Positions 1-5,843 of a stretch of 8,471 nt of DNA are shown one piece after another. A program made the position numbers and the translations under genes. The stretch is from Chlamydiota bacterium (GTDB taxonomy: Bacteria; Chlamydiota; Chlamydiia; Chlamydiales; SM23-39), in assembly GCA_027449725.1 (NCBI GenBank), contig DAIDLB010000071.1, positions 1 to 8,471 on the forward strand. The letters are read 5' to 3'. How positions within the stretch are numbered: the stretch's first letter is position 1; the number at the start of each line of letters is the position of its first letter. The notes below the pieces were generated by a model. That model made no database searches and was not told the origin of the DNA. It saw only the letters and a program-made list of their open reading frames with translations.

Positions 1-108
1 GCCGCAGCGAGCCCAAATTCACAAAACCTGACGGAGCGCGGTATACGTTCAATCGCCAGCAAAGTTCTGGAGGCTTTTCCTGAAGTGAACCTATCTTCCG
101 ATCCTTGA
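1..108 (+). CDS. C-terminal end of a small protein, paralogue of the next gene (partial at 5' end)
   Basis: The frame is open from base 1 to a TGA at 106-108 and gives 35 residues, cut at the left window edge. The stretch IRSIASKVLEAF in its middle is identical to the C-terminal part of the next gene (133-528). At the DNA level bases 52-78 match 478-504 exactly, 27 of 27, and similarity extends a few bases on either side. The two tails then diverge (PEVNLSSDP here, SGVQFDG there). This is therefore the 3' end of a duplicated copy of the same gene family. The next gene starts 24 bases downstream with its own ribosome binding site, so the two are probably co-transcribed. Function is unknown. 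With only 35 residues visible, whether the copy is intact upstream cannot be judged. Confidence 0.6.
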   Translation, partial: AAASPNSQNLTERGIRSIASKVLEAFPEVNLSSDP

Positions 109-132
109 CATTTGTTTTATTGAAGGTAATTA

Positions 133-528
133 ATGTCCCCAACACTTGAATGGCTTGCCGCCATCCTGAAAATCATAAAACTTATTGCCAATCAGGAATA
201 TCAAAGAAAGGCATGGCTTGAACACGATCCGAATTATTACCCCAGCATTTTTGAAGAATTAATGTGTTTGTTGTATGACAGCACTTCCTTTGACGAGTTT
301 ATCGAAAACCACAAAAACAGCAACGAATTTTCAGACGAACAATTTGAATTACTCAACCTTTTTAATAAAAAGATTGACGAATTTTATTACAAACCAGAGA
401 TCTATTACTTATGTTCCCCTCCGCAAATTGATGAGCGCAAGGTTCTCGCTGATCCTGACTGGCATGAGATACGATCGATCGCCAGCAAAGTTCTGGAGGC
501 TTTTTCTGGGGTGCAGTTCGATGGATAG
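133..528 (+). CDS. Small acidic hypothetical protein, 131 aa, second copy of a tandem duplicated family
   Basis: The ATG at 133 is preceded by a good Shine-Dalgarno, GAAGG at 122-126, which supports this start. The product is a small soluble-looking protein with no signal peptide or clear membrane segment. I count about 24 Asp/Glu against 12 Lys/Arg, so it is distinctly acidic. It is rich in aromatic residues (EYQRKAW near residue 22, FDEF near 53, DEFYY near 82, DPDWHEI near 106). I do not recognise the family. Its C-terminus (IRSIASKVLEAF) is shared with the partial gene ending at 108. Base composition is AT-rich (about 32% GC over bases 241-420) against 60-73% in sampled lines of the neighbouring glgP, which suggests horizontal acquisition. 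Small, acidic, tandemly duplicated genes of this kind are often immunity proteins of polymorphic toxins, but nothing in the sequence proves that. glgP starts 49 bases downstream. Confidence 0.78.
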   Translation: MSPTLEWLAAILKIIKLIANQEYQRKAWLEHDPNYYPSIFEELMCLLYDSTSFDEFIENHKNSNEFSDEQFELLNLFNKKIDEFYYKPEIYYLCSPPQIDERKVLADPDWHEIRSIASKVLEAFSGVQFDG

Positions 529-577
529 CCCTTCTCCCACTGGCTTTTTTAGATTTGTTTAGAGTATATCCAAATTC

Positions 578-3109
578 ATGGATGTAAATGGGCAAGCTGA
601 TCTTTTCGTCCAAAAGATCCGGCACTTTATTATCGCAAAAAGCGGACGGCGCGAAAAGGAAGCGACGATCGAGGAATTTCACCTCGCCTTCGTCGAGGCT
701 CTGCGCGAAGAGATCATGATCAACTGGACGGCCTGCGTCGACACCATCCATGAAAAAAAGCCGCGGATCGTCAACTACCTCTCCCTCGAGTATCTTCCGG
801 GCAGGCTCTTAACGAACAACATCGCCAATATCCGCGCAACCGAGCTGGTAGAGGCCGTATTGGCGAAGATGAACCGCTCCCTTTCCGACCTGATGGGCTG
901 CGAGGGCGATCCGGGCCTGGGCAACGGCGGCCTGGGGCGTCTCGCCTCCTGCTTTCTCGATTCGCTGGCCACTCTCCGCTATCCGGCGCGCGGCTACGGC
1001 CTCCGCTACCAGTATGGGATCTTCGAGCAGGAGCTTTGGAAAGGGGTGCAGGTAGAAAGGCCCGACTGCTGGCTCCTCAACAGCTATCCGTGGGAATCGA
1101 GAAGAGACGTGTTTGCCGTGCCCATCCACTTCCGCGGCAGGCCGGTCCACGGGACCAATAGCCACGGCGAAGACGTGTATGGGATCGAAGACCCCGAAGA
1201 AGTGCGCGCTTTGCCGTTCGACCTGCCGATCATCGGCTACGCGCCCCAAGGGGACTTTTCCGTCCTGGCGCTTCGCCTCTGGTCGACAAAAGAGTCGCCG
1301 CGCAATTTCCAGCTCCAGCGCTTCAACGCAGGACTCCTCGACCAGGCAGCCGAAAATACGTCCCTCACCGACGTCCTCTATCCGAACGACCAGTCAGAGA
1401 TCGGCAAACGGGTCCGCCTCAAACAGGAGTTCCTCCTCGTCTCCGCTTCGCTTAAAGATATCCTCCGCAGGCATCTCCGCGCCCACGGCGACCTCGGCAG
1501 CCTCAAAGAAAAGATGCGGATCCAGATCAATGATACCCATCCGGCGCTCCTCATCGCTGAAATGCTCCGGACGCTGATGAAAAACTTCAACTTCTCCTGG
1601 CAAGACGCGTGGGAAACCGTTCAGGCCTGCACCAGCTTTACGAACCACACGATCTTGAGCGAAGCGCTTGAAGAGTGGAATGAGACGCGGCTGCAAGAGC
1701 TTTTGCCAAGGCAGTTCCTCCTGATCCAGCAGCTCAACCAGAAGCTCTGCAATACCGTCCGCGCCAAGTTCCCCAGCGACGAAGAAAAGGTACAAAGAGT
1801 TTCGATCCTCCAACACGGCCAAGTGCGGATGGCCCATCTCGCAATCTATGGGTCTCATAAAATCAACGGCGTCGCCCGGCTCCACTCCGACATCCTCAAA
1901 GCCAAAACCTTTCGCGATTTCTACGACCTCTTCCCCGATAAATTCACCAACGTCACAAATGGCGTGACACAACGGCGCTGGCTGTTTCTATGCAACCCGC
2001 TTCTTGCCGCGTTCATCACCCGAAGGATCGGAAACGGCTGGATCACAGATTTTTCCAGGATTGCAGCACTCGCCCCCTTTGCAACCGATCCGGAAAGCCA
2101 AAAAGAGTTTCTCCAGATCAAACAGAAGAATAAGGAAAGGCTGATCCGTTTTCTTGTCGAAGAAAATCCGGTGCGGGACCGAAAAGGCAAAATCATCGGA
2201 AGAGCAGGCGCTCTGGGCCCCTCCGCCCTCTTCGATGTGCATGTAAAGAGGATCCATGAATATAAGCGCCAGCTCCTCAACGCACTTCACCTCATCATGC
2301 TCTACCAGGAGATTTTGTCCGGCATAAAACGGACGCCGCGCATGTCGATCCTCGGCGGCAAATCGGCACCCGGATATGCGCGGGCCAAACAGATCATCGA
2401 GCTGATCTGCGCAATCTCTCGCACCGTCAATCAAGATAAACGGACCGAAGGACTCCTCCGGGTCGCCTACATCGAAAACTATAACGTCACCAAAGCGGAA
2501 ATCATCATCCCCGCAGCCGACCTCTCGGAGCAGATTTCAACCGCCGGATGGGAAGCCTCCGGCACGGGCAACATGAAGTTTTCGATGAACGGAGCGCTGA
2601 CGATCGGCACCGAGGACGGAGCGAATATCGAGATGCGGGAAGCCGTCGGAGACGCCTGGTGGCCCTTTAAGTTCGGGCGGAGCGCAGAGGAAAACGACAA
2701 AACGCATGACTACAAAAGCTGGGATGTATACCAGAAAGATGAGGCGATCCGAAAAGCCGTCGACGCTCTGAAAACAAACCTCTTTGCAGAAACCGACGAA
2801 GAGGCCGCAGCCTTCGCCCAAATCCATCAATCGCTCCTTGAGGACGACCGCTTTTTTGTCTTGAAAGACCTTCAAGCCTACTACGAGACCCAAAAAAAGG
2901 TAGAAGAGCTCTATCAGAACCCGATCCGCTGGGCCGAGGCGGCGATCCATAACATCGCCGGCATGGGTTCCTTTTCCACCGATATCTCAATCAGAAACTA
3001 TGCAGAAAAGATCTGGGGCATCGAGCCTTGCCCTCCCGATCCGGCCATTTTGGAAAAAGTGCGCGCCGAATACTCGGAACACGACCGCTGCAAACTGGGA
3101 ACCAGTTAA
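578..3109 (+). CDS. glgP: Glycogen/maltodextrin (alpha-glucan) phosphorylase
   Basis: This cytoplasmic PLP enzyme (GT35 family) splits alpha-1,4-glucans with phosphate to release glucose-1-phosphate, the key step in using stored glycogen. The 843-residue product is full length; bacterial members are usually about 800-840. Family hallmarks appear in order: GLGNGGLGRLASCFLDS from residue 113, GYGLRYQYGIF shortly after, NDTHPAL from 318, FPDKFTNVTNGVTQRRW at 452-468, KRIHEYKRQL at 557-566, and the PLP box EASGTGNMKF at 659-668 with the cofactor lysine at K667, followed by NGALTIGTEDGANIEM. One small deviation is Gln465, where VTNGVTPRRW is the usual form. The C-terminus (NYAEKIWGIEP) is typical. 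The ATG at 578 lacks a well-placed Shine-Dalgarno; AGAG at 561-564 is 13 bases away. It is still the best start, as the N-terminal helix fits the family. The gene stands alone: no other glycogen genes lie next to it. Members specific for glycogen or maltodextrin cannot be told apart here. Confidence 0.97.
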   Translation: MDVNGQADLFVQKIRHFIIAKSGRREKEATIEEFHLAFVEALREEIMINWTACVDTIHEKKPRIVNYLSLEYLPGRLLTNNIANIRATELVEAVLAKMNRSLSDLMGCEGDPGLGNGGLGRLASCFLDSLATLRYPARGYGLRYQYGIFEQELWKGVQVERPDCWLLNSYPWESRRDVFAVPIHFRGRPVHGTNSHGEDVYGIEDPEEVRALPFDLPIIGYAPQGDFSVLALRLWSTKESPRNFQLQRFNAGLLDQAAENTSLTDVLYPNDQSEIGKRVRLKQEFLLVSASLKDILRRHLRAHGDLGSLKEKMRIQINDTHPALLIAEMLRTLMKNFNFSWQDAWETVQACTSFTNHTILSEALEEWNETRLQELLPRQFLLIQQLNQKLCNTVRAKFPSDEEKVQRVSILQHGQVRMAHLAIYGSHKINGVARLHSDILKAKTFRDFYDLFPDKFTNVTNGVTQRRWLFLCNPLLAAFITRRIGNGWITDFSRIAALAPFATDPESQKEFLQIKQKNKERLIRFLVEENPVRDRKGKIIGRAGALGPSALFDVHVKRIHEYKRQLLNALHLIMLYQEILSGIKRTPRMSILGGKSAPGYARAKQIIELICAISRTVNQDKRTEGLLRVAYIENYNVTKAEIIIPAADLSEQISTAGWEASGTGNMKFSMNGALTIGTEDGANIEMREAVGDAWWPFKFGRSAEENDKTHDYKSWDVYQKDEAIRKAVDALKTNLFAETDEEAAAFAQIHQSLLEDDRFFVLKDLQAYYETQKKVEELYQNPIRWAEAAIHNIAGMGSFSTDISIRNYAEKIWGIEPCPPDPAILEKVRAEYSEHDRCKLGTS

Positions 3110-3211
3110 AATAATCTATTAAATGGAATTAAACATTTCAATTTTTTATCATCGCGACTTCGTACATTTCTGACCAAGACTTGAACCTAAAAAAGCACAA
3201 CTTTGAGCAAT

Positions 3212-3844
3212 ATGATTTCTTCCTGGCTCTTTAAGGGCTCCATCCTCAACTATTCGAATGAGAGGATCCATCGCGAACGTCTTGAAAGAGCGTTTTTGCC
3301 CTGGCACCAAAAAATCTGGCACGCCTCTCTGCGCTCGCTGGCGGAATTCCCTAAATCAGTTCTGATTACTGTGATGATCCGAGGCTGCCTCAATCTCCTC
3401 GCGACTCAAGCCCAGAGCCTCTCATTGCCGAAAAATGACAGCCAAATCAGTCATTCAGATATCTCTACATTGGAATTTGTCGTCTTAATTCCCATATTGG
3501 AAGAACTTGCCTTTCGAGGTACCCTTATACACTCCGTCCGTATCCTCCAAAAATCAATGCAAGCGCATGTTCCTGCCTCTTTAAAAGGAAAAGTCGTTGA
3601 ATGGCTCGCCTCTGATTATGCGAGAATTTTGCTTGTCCAATCCCTTTTTGCCGCCGTTCATTTACAAACCAATTACCAATCGACCTTCGGATCAGTCGTG
3701 CAAACCTTGGGCATCTTTCTGGGAGGCAGCTCCTGTACGATCGAATACGAAACCACAAATAGCCTCATGGCAAGCACCGCCTTCCACATCACCAATAACG
3801 CCCTGGTTCATGGCATTGCTTCCTTGGCCGCGTCATATTCTTGA
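3212..3844 (+). CDS. CPBP-family (CAAX/Abi-type) intramembrane metalloprotease
   Basis: The 210-residue product has all three signature motifs of the CPBP family (Rce1-like, also called Abi). These are ILEELAFRG with E97, E98 and R102; LFAAVH with H150; and AFHITNN with H192 and N196. In the family the glutamates and histidines form the catalytic centre within the membrane. Hydrophobic stretches surround each motif (about residues 88-109, 139-151 and 162-208). The first 45 or so residues are charged and hydrophilic, and a weaker hydrophobic stretch lies near 50-65, so it has fewer obvious membrane spans than typical larger members. The start is uncertain: an in-frame TTG at 3203 would add three residues. 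I prefer the ATG at 3212, though its only upstream purine run is a weak GAG at 3205-3207. Possible roles include prenyl-protein processing, peptide maturation or bacteriocin self-immunity; the substrate cannot be inferred. It is followed by a structured repeat element and converges with the solute-binding-protein gene. Confidence 0.86.
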   Translation: MISSWLFKGSILNYSNERIHRERLERAFLPWHQKIWHASLRSLAEFPKSVLITVMIRGCLNLLATQAQSLSLPKNDSQISHSDISTLEFVVLIPILEELAFRGTLIHSVRILQKSMQAHVPASLKGKVVEWLASDYARILLVQSLFAAVHLQTNYQSTFGSVVQTLGIFLGGSSCTIEYETTNSLMASTAFHITNNALVHGIASLAASYS

Positions 3845-3852
3845 GGTTGTTT

Positions 3853-4015
3853 GGGTATATAGTGCTTCCACCTGAGAGGCACCCAAACGCAAAACGATTA
3901 AAACATCTCAAACACGAAAAATGAACGCAAAGAAAAATGATTTATAACTTTCTTTGCGTCTTCGCGGCTTGGCGTCTTTGCGTTTGGGTTCCTGTGAGGT
4001 GGAACGGGTATAGAG
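3853..4015. repeat. Palindromic, MITE-like non-coding element between convergent genes
   Basis: The outer inverted repeat is formed by 3866-3893 and 3977-4004. Its 28-base arms begin TTCCACCT and end CAAACGCAAA, with 25 of 28 positions complementary. Inside it, 3925-3935 (ACGCAAAGAAA) pairs perfectly with 3949-3959 around a 13-base loop. The right half contains four tandem 8-base units from 3952 to 3983 (CTTTGCGT, CTTCGCGG, CTTGGCGT, CTTTGCGT). The structure is flanked by near-identical direct repeats, GGGTATATAG at 3853-3862 and GGGTATAGAG at 4006-4015 (9 of 10), which look like a target-site duplication. There is no transposase and no credible reading frame, so it would be non-autonomous. 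It fills almost the whole gap between the two convergent stop codons (3844 and 4034) and its stem could end transcription from both sides. That it moves is inferred from architecture only. Confidence 0.72.
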
Positions 4016-4033
4016 CGAATCGCACATTGAAAA

Positions 4034-4783
4034 TCAATCGAGCTGCCACTTGGCGAGCATCGCGTCGAGCTTCTTTTTCTTTTGCAAATGCTCCAGGCTT
4101 TTGTCGAAAAGCTCCAGGGCCCGCTTTTGCTGCCCTTTGAGGACGGCCAGGTGGAGTCCTTTTGCGCTGAGGGGCTTGCTTACAATCTTCAATGCGCCGG
4201 CATACAGATCTCGCACATAGCTCGACGCGGGGAGGCGGTCGAGGAGAGCGCCCTTGAGCTCGCCATCCGTCAGAGCGTCGAGCAGCACGGGAATGGAAGG
4301 ATAGCTTCGCATCAAAATGTCGGAGTGCTTTTGCAAGATAAGGGAGGCGTCGCTTCCGGCAATGATGCCAACGAGTTCATGGGACAATTCGTCCAAGCTG
4401 CCCATCTTCGACCTCTCTTGGACGATCAAAACCGGCCCAAGATCGAGCACGTTCTTTGAAAAGTCGTATTTCGCGAGGTTGAAATTGTAGGGGGGAATTG
4501 AGGTAAGGACCGCGTCGTAGCGCTTTTCCCTCATCCCGTCGAGAAGGGAATCCCAATTTGCCTCGACCTTTTCGATCCGCATACCGCTATAGGCAGCCAC
4601 TTCCTGAAGCAGGTCTTCCATGAAGCCGTTGACAAAGGACTGCTCGGAATTGAAATCGAGGGGATACCAATTGGAGTCGATCCCAATTCGAAGTACGGTC
4701 CTCTCCCTGCTGCAGCCGCAAAACATACCGGCCGCGAAGAGAAAAGCAGCAAAAAGGCGGAAAAAGAAAGCCATGTTGGACAT
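4034..4783 (-). CDS. Family 3 extracellular solute-binding lipoprotein (chlamydial FliY/glutamine-binding-like)
   Basis: The 249-residue product starts with a short signal peptide: Arg9, a hydrophobic run to about residue 20, then FCGC with C24 as the likely lipidated cysteine, a relaxed lipobox. The mature part follows the SBP_bac_3 pattern: LRIGIDSNWYPLDF at 31-44, NGFMEDLLQEVAAYSG at 52-67, NWDSLLDGMREKRYDAVLTSI at 76-96, YDFSKN at 106-111 and a second-lobe segment ALLDRLPASSYV at 179-190. It should be a periplasmic receptor for a small polar solute feeding an ABC importer. The Asp of the amino-acid site seems kept (D182). The Arg expected shortly before DFS is not visible (PPYNFNLAKYDFS), so the ligand may differ from ordinary amino acids. 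No permease or ATPase gene lies beside it. The start at 4783 has no clear Shine-Dalgarno, and Met4 (4774) is an alternative. It diverges from hemH across 46 bases; I recall a similar neighbour pair in Chlamydia. Confidence 0.86.
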   Translation of the reverse strand: MSNMAFFFRLFAAFLFAAGMFCGCSRERTVLRIGIDSNWYPLDFNSEQSFVNGFMEDLLQEVAAYSGMRIEKVEANWDSLLDGMREKRYDAVLTSIPPYNFNLAKYDFSKNVLDLGPVLIVQERSKMGSLDELSHELVGIIAGSDASLILQKHSDILMRSYPSIPVLLDALTDGELKGALLDRLPASSYVRDLYAGALKIVSKPLSAKGLHLAVLKGQQKRALELFDKSLEHLQKKKKLDAMLAKWQLD

Positions 4784-4829
4784 CGTTTTCGCGATATGTT
4801 AAAAAAAAGCGCTCTAATTGGAAACAAAA

Positions 4830-5780
4830 ATGGCAATCCTGCTCGTGAATTTCGGCGGACCTAGATCGCTCGACGAGATCGAACCCTTTTTGTGCGAGCT
4901 TCTCACTGACCGAGAGCTCATCCGGACGTGGCTTCCCCCCTTCTTTTTCCGCCGGATCGCCAAAAAGCGGGCGCCGAAGATCCGCCACGACTACGAATCG
5001 ATCGGCGGCAAGTCGCCTATCTATGATACCACGGAAACAATAGCATCGGAATTGCGAGAACGGCTCCAAGTCCCCGTCTTAACATTCCACCGCTATCTCC
5101 CCTCAACCCATGCAGACTCTTTGAGAGCCATTGAAGCATGCAGAGCAGACGAAATCCGCGTGTTCCCCTTTTTTCCCCAATTCTCGTATGCCACAACCGG
5201 AAGCATCGCCACCCTCTTTGCCAAACGGCTCTCGTCTAACAACCTCCGTTGGATCAAGTCATATCCAATCAATCCCGCATTCATCCGGGCGTGGATTTCG
5301 ACGATCCGGTCGTTTTTGGAGGAGCATGCTATCCAAGAGAAAGATGCAGCGTTTCTTTTTTCAGCGCACGGGCTCCCAAGATCGTTCGTCGAAAAGGGAG
5401 ATCCGTATGAGGGGGAATGCCAGGCTTCTTTCCGGGCGATCCTGGCTGCTTTTCCAGACGCGATCGGAAAGCTTGCCTATCAATCCAAATTCGGGCGAGG
5501 AGAATGGCTCCGCCCCTATACACAAGACGTGTGCGAAGATCTTTCCTGGGTTCAAGGACGAAAAACGGTGGTCTTTGTGCCCCTTGCGTTCACCTCGGAC
5601 CACATCGAAACGCTCTTCGAAATCGAACAGCTCTACGTCCCGATCATAAAGGCAAAAGGAATTGCCTCCCTGCGCTGTCCGGCCCTAAATCTTACGCCTG
5701 CCTGGATCGACGCGATCGTTCAAATTTTGGAGGACGAGCCCCTTTGCAAGCCAGAGGCGCTCCTTCGCAGACGCTATTAA
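4830..5780 (+). CDS. hemH: Ferrochelatase (HemH/HemZ)
   Basis: The enzyme inserts ferrous iron into protoporphyrin IX or coproporphyrin III at the end of haem synthesis, in the cytosol or at the membrane face. The 316-residue length is normal for the family. Family features are the N-terminal AILLVNFGGPRSLDEI, LLTDRE, FHRYLPSTHADSLRAI, FPFFPQFSYATTGS, the active-site LFSAHGLP with catalytic His180, QSKFGRGEWLRP, and the C-terminal FTSDHIETLFEIE with the partner Glu260. I chose the ATG at 4830 because GGAA at 4820-4823 is a suitable Shine-Dalgarno and the family begins just before ILLVNFGG. The in-frame TTG at 4818 follows directly on a stop codon (TAA 4815-4817), has no Shine-Dalgarno, and would add only four residues. 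No cysteine cluster for an iron-sulfur centre is apparent. The gene diverges from the solute-binding lipoprotein gene and is followed 63 bases later by the Rhs-like gene, which has its own promoter-like sequence. Confidence 0.96.
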   Translation: MAILLVNFGGPRSLDEIEPFLCELLTDRELIRTWLPPFFFRRIAKKRAPKIRHDYESIGGKSPIYDTTETIASELRERLQVPVLTFHRYLPSTHADSLRAIEACRADEIRVFPFFPQFSYATTGSIATLFAKRLSSNNLRWIKSYPINPAFIRAWISTIRSFLEEHAIQEKDAAFLFSAHGLPRSFVEKGDPYEGECQASFRAILAAFPDAIGKLAYQSKFGRGEWLRPYTQDVCEDLSWVQGRKTVVFVPLAFTSDHIETLFEIEQLYVPIIKAKGIASLRCPALNLTPAWIDAIVQILEDEPLCKPEALLRRRY

Positions 5781-5790
5781 CATCATCTGA

Positions 5791-5819
5791 TTTACAAATA
5801 AAATTCACTTGCATACGAT
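5791..5819 (+). promoter_or_regulatory. Putative sigma70/sigma66-type promoter for the Rhs-like gene
   Basis: TTTACA at 5791-5796 (5 of 6 to TTGACA) and TACGAT at 5814-5819 (4 of 6 to TATAAT, keeping the second A and final T) are separated by an ideal 17-base spacer. The region is AT-rich and sits in the 63-base gap after hemH. Transcription would start near 5826 and give a leader of about 18 bases that includes GAGG at 5835-5838. This is pattern matching only. Confidence 0.42.
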
Positions 5820-5843
5820 TGGCGCCCCATTTTTGAGGTTTCC

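Noticed and set aside
105..132. Perfect TTGACA at 105-110 as a -35 box for the 131-aa gene
   Set aside because: Any -10 at the right spacing (127-133) would overlap the ATG at 133 and put the transcription start inside the gene; the hexamer also overlaps the preceding stop codon.
529..577. Terminator or promoter in the gap before glgP
   Set aside because: Only a 3-bp GCC/GGC stem precedes the T run, and the TATATC at 565-570 has no acceptable -35 box and would leave almost no leader.
1394..1972. Minus-strand open frame of 192 codons inside glgP
   Set aside because: It lies wholly within the strongly conserved glgP coding region, with no motif of its own; other overlapping frames in glgP (such as 809-1249 and 1113-1577) were dropped for the same reason.
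3121..3147. AAATG/CATTT stem followed by six T as a glgP terminator
   Set aside because: The stem is only five mostly A-T pairs with an 8-base loop, too weak to call.
3937..4140. 67-codon plus-strand frame across the palindromic element
   Set aside because: It consists of the repeat element and the antisense end of the solute-binding-protein gene, with no Shine-Dalgarno.
4796..4824. Minus-strand promoter TTTCCA-17-TAACAT for the solute-binding-protein gene
   Set aside because: Each box matches only 4 of 6, and the leader would be about 5 bases, so it does not rise above chance in this AT-rich gap.
4818..4829. TTG at 4818 as the hemH start
   Set aside because: It follows a stop codon immediately, has no Shine-Dalgarno, and the ATG at 4830 fits both the ribosome binding site and the family N-terminus.
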